This document shows, in pieces, positions 26,589-35,250 of a DNA stretch of 64,000 nt. The DNA is from Caulobacteraceae bacterium (GTDB taxonomy: Bacteria > Pseudomonadota > Alphaproteobacteria > Caulobacterales > Caulobacteraceae): positions 22,536 through 86,535 of the forward strand of contig CANJRI010000003.1 in NCBI GenBank assembly GCA_947476555.1. Direction: 5' to 3'. The number at the start of each line of letters is the position of its first letter. Position 1 is the stretch's first letter. The notes beneath the pieces were generated by a model that saw nothing but the letters and a program-made list of their open reading frames with translations, had not been told where the DNA came from and did no database searches. A program made the position numbers and the translations under genes.

Positions 26589-27689
26589 ATGAAACGCCAC
26601 CTCCGTTCCTTCGCCCTGATCGCCGCCGCCGCGCTGGCCGCGTCTCCGGCCTTCGCGAAGTCCCGCATCAAGGACATCGTCGAATTCGAGGGCGTCCGTG
26701 AGAACCAGCTGGTCGGCTACGGCATCGTCGTCGGCCTGAACGGCACCGGCGACGCCCTGCGCAACGCCCCCTTCACCCAGCAGAGCCTGGAAGCCATGCT
26801 GGAGCGCCTGGGGGTCAACACCCGCGACGCCCAGCTGAACACCAAGAACGTGGCCGCGGTGATGGTCACAGCCAAGCTGCCGCCGTTCGCGGCCACCGGC
26901 TCGCAGATCGACGTCTCGGTCTCGGCCCTGGGGGACGCCAAGAGCCTGCTGGGCGGCACCTTGCTGGTGACCCCTCTCCTGGGGGCCGATGGCAATACCT
27001 ACGCGGCGGCGCAAGGCACCGTGCAGACCGGCTCGGTCAGTGCGTCCGGCGCCTCGGGCTCCACCGTCTCCAAGGGCGTGCCCACCGCGGGCCGCATCGC
27101 CGGCGGGGCCAGTGTCGAACGTGAGGTCGGCTTCCAGCTGGCCCGCATGGACCAGATGCGTCTGACCCTGCGCAATCCCGACTTCACCACCGCCCGCCGG
27201 GTCGCCGAGGCGGTGAACGCCAGATATCCGGGCACGGCTGTCGCCGAGAACCCCACCATCGTCAGCCTCACGCCCGGGCGCGACGTGATCGGCTTCATGG
27301 CCCAGATCGAGAACCTCACCGTCGAGCCGGACTCCCCCGCCAAGGTGGTGATCGACGAGGTGGCCGGGGTCATCGTCATGGGTGAGGCGGTGCGCGTCTC
27401 CACCGTGGCGATCCAGCAGGGCAACCTGACCATCACCGTGCGCGAGCAGCCGGCCGTCAGCCAACCGCCGCCCTTCGCCCGCACCGGCCAGACCACCGTG
27501 GTCCCGCAGAGCGACATCGCCGTGGACGAGGAAACCGGTCGCCAGTTCTTGACCGTCGGCTCGGGCGCCTCGCTGGCGAGCCTTGTAAACGGCCTGAACG
27601 CCCTGGGCGTGACCCCGCGCGACATGATCTCGATCCTGCAGACCATCAAGGCGGCCGGCGCCCTGCAGGCCGAGATCGAGGTGATGTGA
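26589..27689 (+). CDS. flgI: Flagellar P-ring protein FlgI
   Basis: FlgI polymerises into the periplasmic P-ring around the flagellar rod. It has 366 residues with a Sec signal peptide (about 1-23, ending SPAFAKSRIKD). Family signatures include EFEGVRENQLVGYGIVVGLNGTGDALRNAPFTQQS near the N terminus, NTRDAQLNTKNVAAVMVTAKLPPFA, and the C-terminal NALGVTPRDMISILQTIKAAGALQAEIEVM. It is the first gene of flgI-cheL-flbY and is divergent from fliX. A sigma-54 promoter abuts its start. Length and motifs are normal. Confidence 0.97.
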   Translation: MKRHLRSFALIAAAALAASPAFAKSRIKDIVEFEGVRENQLVGYGIVVGLNGTGDALRNAPFTQQSLEAMLERLGVNTRDAQLNTKNVAAVMVTAKLPPFAATGSQIDVSVSALGDAKSLLGGTLLVTPLLGADGNTYAAAQGTVQTGSVSASGASGSTVSKGVPTAGRIAGGASVEREVGFQLARMDQMRLTLRNPDFTTARRVAEAVNARYPGTAVAENPTIVSLTPGRDVIGFMAQIENLTVEPDSPAKVVIDEVAGVIVMGEAVRVSTVAIQQGNLTITVREQPAVSQPPPFARTGQTTVVPQSDIAVDEETGRQFLTVGSGASLASLVNGLNALGVTPRDMISILQTIKAAGALQAEIEVM

Positions 27690-27976
27690 GCATGGATCCG
27701 CTCGCCGCCCTCGCGCCGAACACCGATCCCGCCGCCTTTCAGCGCGCGCGCATCCACAAGGCCGCCCAGGATTTCGAAGCGCAGTTCATGTCGATCATGC
27801 TGCAGCCGATGTTCGAGGGCCTCGACGCCGAGGGCCCGTTCGGCGGCGGGGCCGGCGAGAAGATGTTCCAGTCTGTGATGACCGAGGCGCTCGGCAAGCA
27901 GATGACCCGCTCGGGCGGGATTGGCTTGGCCGACACCGTCCAGCGCGAGATGCTCAAGATGCAGGGACTTTCCTGA
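27686..27976 (+). CDS. cheL: Rod-binding protein FlgJ N-terminal type (CheL)
   Basis: The 96 residues correspond to the FlgJ rod-cap domain only, without the muramidase domain, as in the Caulobacter CheL protein downstream of flgI. The core QDFEAQFMSIMLQPMFEGLD and the C-terminal GIGLADTVQREMLKMQ are characteristic. The start is the GTG at 27686 overlapping the flgI stop (GTGA); ATG at 27692 is possible. It is the middle gene of the flgI operon. FlgJ-type proteins assist rod assembly in the periplasm. Confidence 0.88.
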   Translation: MSMDPLAALAPNTDPAAFQRARIHKAAQDFEAQFMSIMLQPMFEGLDAEGPFGGGAGEKMFQSVMTEALGKQMTRSGGIGLADTVQREMLKMQGLS

Positions 27977-28419
27977 TGGCCTTGGCCGCCCTCAATCCCC
28001 AGGACCGGGTCGAGCAACTGATCGTGCTCACCGAACGCCTCACCCAGCTGATGGTCGAACAGGCCCTGGCTTTCGAGGGTCGTCGCCCGCAGGACGCCGC
28101 CGACGGCCTGGAGGAGACCCAGCGCCTCGCCAACCTCTACCGCCACGAATCCAGCCGCGTGCGGGCCGATCCCGCCCTGATCGGCGGGGTCCCCAACGAG
28201 CTGCGCGGCCGCCTGGTGCGCGCCACCGAGGCCTTCGACGCCGTCCTCGCCCGCCAGGGCCGGGCCCTGAACGCCGCCAAGACCGTCACCGAGGGCCTGG
28301 TGCGCGCCATCGCCGACGAGGTCTCCGTCCAGCGCGGCAAGGGCAACGCCTATGGCGCCGACGGCGCCGCCCCCGCCGCCGGTTCGGCGACGGCGATCAC
28401 CCTGAACAAGCGGGCCTGA
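27976..28419 (+). CDS. flbY: FlbY-like flagellar protein
   Basis: A 147-residue protein in the third place of the flgI operon, where Caulobacter has flbY. It is largely helical (EQLIVLTERLTQLMVEQALAFEG, GLEETQRLANLYRHESSRVR) and resembles FlgN-like export chaperones in pattern, though no strict motif is seen. Its ATG overlaps the cheL stop by one base (TGATG). The C-terminal 25 residues are Gly/Ala-rich (GADGAAPAAGSATAIT). Gene naming rests on position plus overall shape. Confidence 0.7.
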   Translation: MALAALNPQDRVEQLIVLTERLTQLMVEQALAFEGRRPQDAADGLEETQRLANLYRHESSRVRADPALIGGVPNELRGRLVRATEAFDAVLARQGRALNAAKTVTEGLVRAIADEVSVQRGKGNAYGADGAAPAAGSATAITLNKRA

Positions 28420-28425
28420 GCCCCC

Positions 28426-30570
28426 TCAGTTCGACGCCCGCTGGGTGGTCGCCCCCGCCTTGGCCTGCAATTCCGTCTCGCAGGTGCGCACATCCGCGCA
28501 GTAGTTCGGCGGCTCGCGCCCGCTGACCGGGTTCTTGTAGTGGAACCACATCGGCTTGATGTTCGGCCACTCGATCAGCTCGGGGCCGGGCACGAAACCG
28601 CGCTGGCGAAGCTTCATGGCGGCGATCGGCAGGGTCGGCTTGATGACGTCGGTCATCTTCTTGAAGATCCCCGTCGTTCCCGGCGGCGGCGCGTTCGGGT
28701 CGAGCGGCCGCGGCGGGGCGGGCCGCGACCAGCCGCCCTTCCAGCCGTTCGACGGCAGATAGGGCTCGTCGATCGCCAGGGTCCAGACCTTCCACGTCCC
28801 GTTTTCGAGCCTCGCCCCATCGTTCGGATACATGCCCGCCATGAACACCCCGGCCTCCCCGCCCCAGCGATGCCCGATGTTCATCAGGCGGGCGCGGACG
28901 TCGGCATGGGTGCCGTCCTCGTTGACGGTGATCACCGGCTGCGGGCGGTAGTGCAGGGCCGCGCCGGTGCGGGTCGGCGAGGTCTTCCCGTACATCGCCG
29001 TCTCGGCGGTCAGGATGTTCTCGGGGCCCTCGTAGAAGCCCACCATGTACTTCCCGCGCCAGCCCTTGGCGTGGAACAGGGCCGAGGCCTTGTCCCAGGC
29101 GAAATCGTCCAGCCACCAGCTGAAGGCGTTGGTGACGTTCTCGGCGCCTTGATAGGCGAGCGCGACCCTGAGCCCGCGGCGCGCCTCGGCGATGCGCTGT
29201 TCCAGGCTGCCCGTCGGAGCGGCGGGCGGCGTGGCCAGAGCGGGCGTCAGCCGGGTCCGTCCCACGACCTTCACGCCAGCGGGATAGGCCGTCGGGCGCC
29301 CCGTCACCGGGTGCGTGTAGAAGATATCCGCGACCGCGCCGCCCGCCTTCACGGCGGCGGCGTCCGGCGAACCGCGGTCCGGCCGGGCGTCCGCCGGCGG
29401 CGTCGGCGCGGCCAAGCGGCTCTTGTTGAAGCCCTGATAGTAGTCGGTGTTCATCACCGGGAAGGTGCGCATCTCGCGGATGCGCCAGATTCCGCCCTGC
29501 TTCACGAAGCGGCCTTCCAGCACCTGGAAGCCGAGCGACGCCTCGCCGGTGTCGACGCTGCCCAGCTGGGTCATCTGGATGCCGCGGGTGCGGGCCTCGA
29601 TCCCGTTCGGCGCGACATCGACGATGAAGCCAAACTGCGGCCGGTCGTTGGCCTCGCCGCGCTTCAGGCCGGCGGGGCCCATGGTGGCCAGCCAGCGACG
29701 GACGCCGGACGCGCCCTGATAGATGCCGATCTCCGCGTCCTCGATCACCGCGTCGGCGGTGAACAGGTCGGCGACGTCGTCCCACATCTTGCGGTCCAGA
29801 TAGTAGCCGTAGGCGCTTTGCAGATTGAGGACCTTGTCCTCGTCGACCATGGCGCTGATCCGGCGCTCAAGGGTCTGCAGGCGCGCGCCGGCCTGCGCCG
29901 GGCTCACCGCCGCCACCGCCGGATAGATCGGATTGGCGGACAAGGGCTCGCCGGCCGTTTTCGGGCCGAAGCTATAGTCGATGATCGGCGACGTCGGCTT
30001 GAGGCTGCGCCACCCGTCCTCGTAGCTGCCGCCGAAGATGGCGTTGTAGTGCAAGGTGGCGAACTTCCAGACGCCGCCCTCCTTGACGTATTTGTTCTCC
30101 TGGATGCCGCCGCTCCAGGTCGCCTTGCCGCCGTAGCGGCCATCGATTCCGAAGTCGTGGTAGCGCGCCGTGGCGCGCATGCCATCGGCGGACAGGATCA
30201 CCACCGGCGTGCTCAGCAGCCGGGTATTGAAGGCTGCGTTTGGCAGGCCCTCCTGCCCTTCGCCGTAGGTGTTACGGATCAGCTGGTGGATGCCGTTGAC
30301 GCCGCTCGCGCGGTTGTCGCCGTGTACCATCTCGCCCGAGGTCGAGAACAGGCCCGCCATCTCGCGCCACATGCCGGCCTGGGCGTACTGCCCGTAGACC
30401 ATCGTCAGCCGCTTGACCGCTCGCAGGGATTCCGCCCGTTCCACTTCCTGGGCGAGGCGCGCCACCTGCATGGCCGGCGCGGGCGCCTGGGCTGTGACCG
30501 TCGCGCCGGGAGCGATCAAAAGCCCCGCGATCGAGAGGCCGATGCAAAGCCGGCGTCGTGAGCTTTTCAT
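28426..30570 (-). CDS. Exported protein with three SnoaL-like (NTF2-fold) domains
   Basis: The 714-residue protein has a signal peptide (about 1-28, ending VTAQA) and three SnoaL/NTF2-type modules. The first, at about 45-185, contains LTMVYGQYAQAGMWREMAGLFS. The second, at about 225-385, contains LQSAYGYYLDRKMWDDVADLFTADAVIED. The third, at about 455-640, contains NAFSWWLDDFAWDKASALFHAKGW. Such domains bind small hydrophobic ligands or act as isomerases or dehydratases. Here three in one exported chain is unusual. Start ATG 30570 has AGGGG 9 nt upstream. It follows the LctP permease and iron-alcohol dehydrogenase genes on the same strand, which suggests uptake and oxidation of a hydroxylated substrate. 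Its role is unknown. Confidence 0.75.
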   Translation of the reverse strand: MKSSRRRLCIGLSIAGLLIAPGATVTAQAPAPAMQVARLAQEVERAESLRAVKRLTMVYGQYAQAGMWREMAGLFSTSGEMVHGDNRASGVNGIHQLIRNTYGEGQEGLPNAAFNTRLLSTPVVILSADGMRATARYHDFGIDGRYGGKATWSGGIQENKYVKEGGVWKFATLHYNAIFGGSYEDGWRSLKPTSPIIDYSFGPKTAGEPLSANPIYPAVAAVSPAQAGARLQTLERRISAMVDEDKVLNLQSAYGYYLDRKMWDDVADLFTADAVIEDAEIGIYQGASGVRRWLATMGPAGLKRGEANDRPQFGFIVDVAPNGIEARTRGIQMTQLGSVDTGEASLGFQVLEGRFVKQGGIWRIREMRTFPVMNTDYYQGFNKSRLAAPTPPADARPDRGSPDAAAVKAGGAVADIFYTHPVTGRPTAYPAGVKVVGRTRLTPALATPPAAPTGSLEQRIAEARRGLRVALAYQGAENVTNAFSWWLDDFAWDKASALFHAKGWRGKYMVGFYEGPENILTAETAMYGKTSPTRTGAALHYRPQPVITVNEDGTHADVRARLMNIGHRWGGEAGVFMAGMYPNDGARLENGTWKVWTLAIDEPYLPSNGWKGGWSRPAPPRPLDPNAPPPGTTGIFKKMTDVIKPTLPIAAMKLRQRGFVPGPELIEWPNIKPMWFHYKNPVSGREPPNYCADVRTCETELQAKAGATTQRASN

Positions 30571-30697
30571 CCCTGTCATCCCCTGTTCTCTTCGCGGCGG
30601 TCGCCGGTGGTTGGTAAGACAATCGGCGACAAGGTGCGGCGGTAGCGCCGTTATTTCAATCGAATTCCCGGCAGAGCCGGACAAGTGCCCGCGCCTG

Positions 30698-32299
30698 TCA
30701 GTGCGGGACCATCCAGGTCAGCACGTACTGCTGCAGCATCACCAACAGCCCCAGCAGGAAGGTGAGGAAGATGCTGTGCTTGAAGGTCTTCGCCAGCACC
30801 TCGCCTTCGCGGCCCTTCAGATTGGTGACGGCCGTACCCGTCGCGATGTTCTGGGGCGAGATCATCTTGCCCATGACGCCGCCCGATGAGTTCGTCGCCG
30901 CCATCAGCACCGGGTCGAGGCCGAGCTTGTTCGCGGCCACCACCTGGAGATTGCCGAACAGCGCATTTCCCGAGGTGTCGCTGCCGCTCAGGAAGACCGC
31001 GGCCCATCCGAGAAACGCCGAGACGAGCGGGAATATGGGTCCCACGGAGGCGACGCCCATCCCCAGGGTATAGGTCATTCCCGAGTAGTTCATCACATAG
31101 GCGAGGGCGACGATCACCGTCACTGTCAGCGCGGCCAGCCTGACCTGGACGAGGGTTTCCTTCACGCAGGCGAGGTAGCCGCGCAAGCCGATGCGGACCC
31201 AGAGCCCGATGAGGATGCTGGTCAGCAGGATCGCCGTGCCGGCGGCCAGCGGCTGGAAGTTCCAGATCGCCGCGTAGGGCCGGTCGTAGATGGTGATGAA
31301 CACCGCGTTGTGGAGCCCGGGCCATTCCACGGGTGTCTGGCCAATGAGGTTGATCGCCAGGGTGGTCCAGACGATCACGATCGCCGACAGCGCGATCCAT
31401 GGCACCCACCCCTGCCAGGTCGGCACGGGCGATTGCTCGGCCCGCAGCTCCGGCGAAAGGTCCAGCGCGAAGGCCGGATCGTGGGGAAGCTTCCAGACCT
31501 TCAGGAACGCCAGGGTGCAGATCAGGCAGCCGAGCGCCGAGATCACGTCCGTCAGCTCGTAGCCAAGATAGTTGGACGCCAGGAACTGGGCGAACCCGAA
31601 GGAGCCGCCGGCGACCAGCAGCACGGGCCACAAGGTCTTCAGCGAGCGCCAGCCGGCGTAGATCCCGACCACATAGAACGGCAGCAGCAGCGCCAGGAAC
31701 GGCAGCTGGCGGCCGATCATCGACGCCAGGTCGTGGACCGGCAGCTGGGTCACGGCCGCCAGGGTCGTCACGGGCGATCCCAAGGCCCCGAAGGCCACGG
31801 GCGCGGTGTTGAAGATCAGCGTGAACATCAGCGCTTCCAGGACCGGGAAGCCGAGGGCGATCAGCAGGGCGCTGGTGATGGCGACCGGTGTTCCGAAGCC
31901 GGCCACCCCTTCGAGCAGGCATCCCAGGCAAAAGCCGACGACGACCAGGACGACCCGGCGGTCATTGGGCAGGTGCTGGACGACCCAGATCCGGAAGGCC
32001 GTGAAACGTCCGCTCTTCTGGGTGATGTTGTAGAGGACGAGGGCGTTGAACACGATCCACAGGACCGGCCAGAGCGCGAACGTTGCGCCCGCGGCGGCGC
32101 TGTTCAGGGCCAGCGGGACGGGAAACTTCCAGACAAGAGTCGCCACGACGAGGCCGGTCGCCAGGCCCGCCAGCGAGGCCTGCCACGCCGGGCGGCGAAG
32201 TATGCCCAGCATCACCAGCACAACGGCCAGCGGCAGCGCAGCGACGAGAAATGATAGCGCCAGCGATTCACCGACCGGCGTCACAAGCTGATTGAACAT
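30698..32299 (-). CDS. L-lactate permease (LctP family)
   Basis: Inner-membrane proton symporter for lactate, glycolate or related hydroxyacids. 533 residues, 12-14 predicted transmembrane segments, with the LctP segments GCLLEGVAGFGTPVAITSALLIALGF, TAPVAFGALGSPVTTLAAVTQLP, WAAVFLSGSDTSGNALFGNLQVV and SSGGVMGKMISPQNIA. Start ATG has GGGGGAAA 5 nt upstream. It lies between the iron-alcohol dehydrogenase and the SnoaL-like gene. No lactate dehydrogenase is nearby, so the substrate may be another hydroxyacid. Confidence 0.92.
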   Translation of the reverse strand: MFNQLVTPVGESLALSFLVAALPLAVVLVMLGILRRPAWQASLAGLATGLVVATLVWKFPVPLALNSAAAGATFALWPVLWIVFNALVLYNITQKSGRFTAFRIWVVQHLPNDRRVVLVVVGFCLGCLLEGVAGFGTPVAITSALLIALGFPVLEALMFTLIFNTAPVAFGALGSPVTTLAAVTQLPVHDLASMIGRQLPFLALLLPFYVVGIYAGWRSLKTLWPVLLVAGGSFGFAQFLASNYLGYELTDVISALGCLICTLAFLKVWKLPHDPAFALDLSPELRAEQSPVPTWQGWVPWIALSAIVIVWTTLAINLIGQTPVEWPGLHNAVFITIYDRPYAAIWNFQPLAAGTAILLTSILIGLWVRIGLRGYLACVKETLVQVRLAALTVTVIVALAYVMNYSGMTYTLGMGVASVGPIFPLVSAFLGWAAVFLSGSDTSGNALFGNLQVVAANKLGLDPVLMAATNSSGGVMGKMISPQNIATGTAVTNLKGREGEVLAKTFKHSIFLTFLLGLLVMLQQYVLTWMVPH

Positions 32300-32337
32300 G
32301 CGTTTCCCCCTGGCCTACGCGGACGCCCGCGAAGCTG

Positions 32338-32415
32338 TTATTTCATTGTCGGCATCACGAACTCGGCGCCGGAACGGATGCCTGTCGGCCGCTGGATCGG
32401 CGGGGCGGCGTTCAT
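32338..32415 (-). CDS. Short 25-codon frame coupled to the alcohol dehydrogenase gene
   Basis: MNAAPPIQRPTGIRSGAEFV... starts with an ATG overlapping the dehydrogenase stop (ATGA) and ends at a TAA 38 bp before the permease start. It could be a translated spacer peptide, the remnant of a lost gene, or nothing. The ATGA overlap is the only support. Confidence 0.25.
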   Translation of the reverse strand: MNAAPPIQRPTGIRSGAEFVMPTMK

Positions 32416-33587
32416 CGCATTGCTCCGGCGGACCACACCTGGCGATACATCCCTATGATTTCGCCGACGCTCGGCACGCGAGGATTGTTGCCGGGAGACC
32501 CGGAGGCAAGCGCCTGTTCGGCCATCACGGGAAGGACAGAGTTCCACTTGGACTCATCGATCCCGTAGGCCTGCGGCGTCGGGACCTCCAGATCCCGGTT
32601 GATCTGAGCCAGCTCGGCCAGCAACCGGGCGACGCTGGACTGATCCCCCTCCTCCCCCTTCGCCACGCCCATGACGCGGGCGCAATCGGCGTAGCGGCGC
32701 AGCGCGCTTGGCGCGGAGAACTCGGTCACCGCGGGAAGCAGCATCGCGTTCGACAGGCCGTGCGGGACATGGAAATGGGCGCCGATCGGCCGGCTCATCC
32801 CATGCACCAGCGCGACCGAGGAATTGGAGAAGGCGATCCCGGCCAGGGTGGCGCCCAGCATCAGCGCCTCACGCCCCTCGCGGTGCGAACCGTCCCGGTA
32901 GACCAGCCGCAGATTGGGCGCGATCGCTCGCATCGCGGCCAGCGCCATCTGGTCCGAGAACGGATTGGCCCGGCGCGAGACATAGGCCTCGATCGCGTGG
33001 GTCAGGGAATCGATCGCCGTGTCGGCCGTCAGCCGCCTGGGCTTGGTGAGGGTGAGTTCGAAGTCCACCAGCGCCGCCACCGGCAGGTAGCCCACGCCGG
33101 GACAGAGCATCTTCTCGTCCGTCGCCTCGTCGGTGATGATCGTGAAGCGCGTGGCCTCCGACCCCGTGCCCGCCGTGGTCGGGATCGCGATGATCGGCAG
33201 GCCCGGCTCGTTCTGCAGGTGCGGGGTCTTGTAGTCGGCGACCCGGCCGCCGAACGCGCTCACCACCGCGATGGCCTTGGCGCTGTCGATGGGGCTGCCG
33301 CCGCCGAAGGCGACGACGCAGTCGTGATCCCCCGCCTTCAGGAATTCGACGCCCGCCTCGATCGAGGCCACCGTCGGGTCGGGCACGGTTTCGGAGAACA
33401 CCCGCGCCGCGATCCCGGCCTTCTCCAGGCTGTCGGTGATCGGCTCCAGCCGCCCGGTGTCCACCAGGAAGGCGTCGGTGACGATCAGCGGCCGGCTCAG
33501 TCCGAGGCGCTCCAGGACCTGCCCGATCTCTTGCGAGGCGCCGCCGCCGATGCGCAGCAGACGCGGCAAATCAATCGCGGCCGCCAT
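32412..33587 (-). CDS. Iron-containing alcohol dehydrogenase
   Basis: NAD(P)-dependent oxidation of an alcohol, group III metal enzyme. 391 residues with the NAD motif VVAFGGGSPIDSAKAIAV, the phosphate loop IPTTAGTGSEATRF and the Fe/Zn-binding signature LTHAIEAYVSRRANPFSD (His) with the later VHGMSRPIGAHFHVPHGLSNA carrying further His ligands. The start at 33587 has GGGGAG just upstream. It is first in a minus-strand cluster with LctP and the three-domain SnoaL protein. The substrate is unknown. Confidence 0.9.
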   Translation of the reverse strand: MAAAIDLPRLLRIGGGASQEIGQVLERLGLSRPLIVTDAFLVDTGRLEPITDSLEKAGIAARVFSETVPDPTVASIEAGVEFLKAGDHDCVVAFGGGSPIDSAKAIAVVSAFGGRVADYKTPHLQNEPGLPIIAIPTTAGTGSEATRFTIITDEATDEKMLCPGVGYLPVAALVDFELTLTKPRRLTADTAIDSLTHAIEAYVSRRANPFSDQMALAAMRAIAPNLRLVYRDGSHREGREALMLGATLAGIAFSNSSVALVHGMSRPIGAHFHVPHGLSNAMLLPAVTEFSAPSALRRYADCARVMGVAKGEEGDQSSVARLLAELAQINRDLEVPTPQAYGIDESKWNSVLPVMAEQALASGSPGNNPRVPSVGEIIGMYRQVWSAGAMR

Positions 33588-33731
33588 CACTCTCCCCAGG
33601 ACTTTTCGTTGGCTGCAACATCGGCGATCAAGGTTCTGCGTCAATGGCCAATTTGGCTTGGACGTCCCACAGCCGCTCCAAGGACCTCTAAGGCTGGCTA
33701 GCGGGCCATCGCGGACGTACTAGGCTAGCTT

Positions 33732-34166
33732 ATGGACCTTGGGCGGCGGCTTGATCGGCTCCGTACGCGGCGGCGGGCTTCGTTGCTGCTATTCCTCGCG
33801 GTGCTCGTGCACAACGCCGAGGAGGGCGTCAGCTATCCGTTCAGCCGACTGGAGGCGATGCAGCTGGCTCAGTTGACCTGGCCTGCGCTGCAGTTCCCGA
33901 CGGTTATCGAGTTTCAGATGGCGCTCGTGCTTTTGACAGCGGCCGTCGGCGCAGTGCTGGCTTGGGCGGCCAATACTCGGCGCGAGCCGCAGGGGTGGCT
34001 GGCCCTGAAGTTGCTGGCCTCGGTTTTCCTGGCGAACGTGATCGTCCCCCACGTTCCCGCCGCTATCCTGTTAGGTGGATATGCGCCCGGCGTGATCACA
34101 GCCGTGGCTATCAATCTGCCCCTGAGCCTGTGGATTCTGAAACACCGGCGGGAGCCCTCCTCGTGA
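33732..34166 (+). CDS. HXXEE-domain membrane protein
   Basis: 144 residues with the family motif HNAEE at about 27-31 and three or four hydrophobic segments (LLLFLAVLVHNAEE, ALVLLTAAVGAVLAWA, LKLLASVFLANVIVPHVPAAIL, GVITAVAINLPLSLWIL). The HxxEE, glutamate in VIEFQM and HVP residues may form a metal site. Function unknown. No clear ribosome site is seen. It is followed directly by a dispersed GTCCGC-type repeat. Confidence 0.75.
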   Translation: MDLGRRLDRLRTRRRASLLLFLAVLVHNAEEGVSYPFSRLEAMQLAQLTWPALQFPTVIEFQMALVLLTAAVGAVLAWAANTRREPQGWLALKLLASVFLANVIVPHVPAAILLGGYAPGVITAVAINLPLSLWILKHRREPSS

Positions 34167-34174
34167 GACGAGCA

Positions 34175-34209
34175 AGGTCCGCAATGGGTGGATTGCGGAC
34201 ATTGGACCT
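34175..34209. repeat. Dispersed GTCCGCAATGGGTGG-type intergenic repeat, complete copy
   Basis: GGTCCGCAATGGGTGG, then ATTGCGGACATTGG: a near-perfect inverted repeat with TCCGCAAT and ATTGCGGA arms around GGGTGG. Related copies are at 34460, 35166, 35779, 58379, 61499 and, degenerate, at 54966 and 58131. Confidence 0.7.
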
Positions 34210-34230
34210 CGATCCCGCTACGGTCGCAAC

Positions 34231-34455
34231 ATGTGGTGGCGCAAACCCAAACCGGAGCTTCCGCTTCGCGATCAGCTGCTGGCAGCTAAAGCGGACCTCG
34301 TGCGCCAGCTTGAAATCCTGAGTGTTCCGCCAAGCTCCATCGGAAAAGGCGGAGCATTCATCGACAACACGCGTCTGATCGCCCAGCTGCAAGAAACGCT
34401 CCGGGAAGTTGAGCACCAGCTCGCCAGCTTCGGTCACGGCGACCCGATACCCTGA
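34231..34455 (+). CDS. Small helical hypothetical protein
   Basis: 74 residues, with a charged N terminus (MWWRKPKPELPLRDQ) and two helices (LLAAKADLVRQLEIL, RLIAQLQETLREVEHQLASF) that could form a coiled coil. No ribosome site is visible and no family is recognised. It lies between two copies of the dispersed repeat, in a stretch of small accessory genes. Confidence 0.5.
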   Translation: MWWRKPKPELPLRDQLLAAKADLVRQLEILSVPPSSIGKGGAFIDNTRLIAQLQETLREVEHQLASFGHGDPIP

Positions 34456-34459
34456 ACGC

Positions 34460-34482
34460 CTGCAATGGGTGGGAAGCGGACC
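34460..34482. repeat. Dispersed GTCCGC/CCCATTGC repeat, partial copy
   Basis: TGCAATGGGTGGGAAGCGGA followed by CC; the same core as at 34175 and 35166. Found directly after the 74-residue gene. Confidence 0.6.
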
Positions 34483-34534
34483 TACGCCGCCGGTGCCCCT
34501 GACCTGTGACCCGAACGCCGCGCGACCGTCGCTC

Positions 34535-35086
34535 CTAAGCGGCCCTTGGACTGTTGGTAAGTGGGCCCGCGCCAAGCGCTCTTAGGCGGCCGTAGACGAA
34601 TGGCGCGCCGATAACGAGATAGAGCAGCGCAAGAAAGGTACCGATGGCGGCGTGTGATGGAGCGCCGCTCTCAACCTCGGCGTCGCAAACCGTGCGTGCT
34701 GCGCACCAAGCGAGCATGAAGAACCCAACGACCATTGCAAAGATGAGGAACGGCTCGACAGCGGCCAGCCATTCCGGTCCGAGGGGCGCTAGTGGGGGGA
34801 CTAGCCAAGCGATAGCGAAGACGAGGACCGTCGCCAGAGCGACGGCGAGCGCTAGTGGGCGGGCCCTGGCAAGTCGGCGCGGACCTCTCGTAGGGTCATG
34901 GCCCGCAGCGAAAGCCAAAGCCCGCCAAATCCACGTCACGTGAAGCAGCGTGCACACAAATATCGCGGCCATCGCCAGGGAGAGGGCGTCGATACCCCCG
35001 GTGTTGACGGCGTAGGCCGGCACGAAGAAGCCGAGCGCGATGTAGATGGGTATGAATACCAACGGTCGTAGCGGCAATCGTCGCAT
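34535..35086 (-). CDS. Four-helix integral membrane protein, hypothetical
   Basis: 183 residues with about five hydrophobic segments (LVFIPIYIALGFFVPAYAV, LAMAAIFVCTLLHVTWIWRALAFAA, ALAVALATVLVFAIAWLVPP, PFLIFAMVVGFFMLAWCAAR, AIGTFLALLYLVIGAPFVYG). GGAGG lies 7 nt before the ATG at 35086, which decides the start over a longer upstream frame. No family is recognised. Confidence 0.65.
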   Translation of the reverse strand: MRRLPLRPLVFIPIYIALGFFVPAYAVNTGGIDALSLAMAAIFVCTLLHVTWIWRALAFAAGHDPTRGPRRLARARPLALAVALATVLVFAIAWLVPPLAPLGPEWLAAVEPFLIFAMVVGFFMLAWCAARTVCDAEVESGAPSHAAIGTFLALLYLVIGAPFVYGRLRALGAGPLTNSPRAA

Positions 35087-35165
35087 CGGTAGTCCTCCCA
35101 CAAGCCAGACTGACGGGCGATTGGCGCATCGACGAGAATGCCTCTGCCGGGAGGGCTCTTCCAAC

Positions 35166-35192
35166 GACCGCAATGGGTGGGAAGCGGACATC
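35166..35192. repeat. Dispersed GTCCGC/CCCATTGC repeat copy
   Basis: GACCGCAATGGGTGGGAAGC, then GGACATC; found between the membrane protein gene and the response regulator. Confidence 0.65.
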
Positions 35193-35250
35193 AGCATCTC
35201 GATCGTCGCGGCCCAAAGGCGTGGAAGCCGAACTCAGGCGAATTGGCCGA

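Noticed and set aside
27921-28526. 201-codon frame overlapping cheL and flbY
   Set aside because: A frame-shifted, Arg/Pro-rich shadow of flbY.
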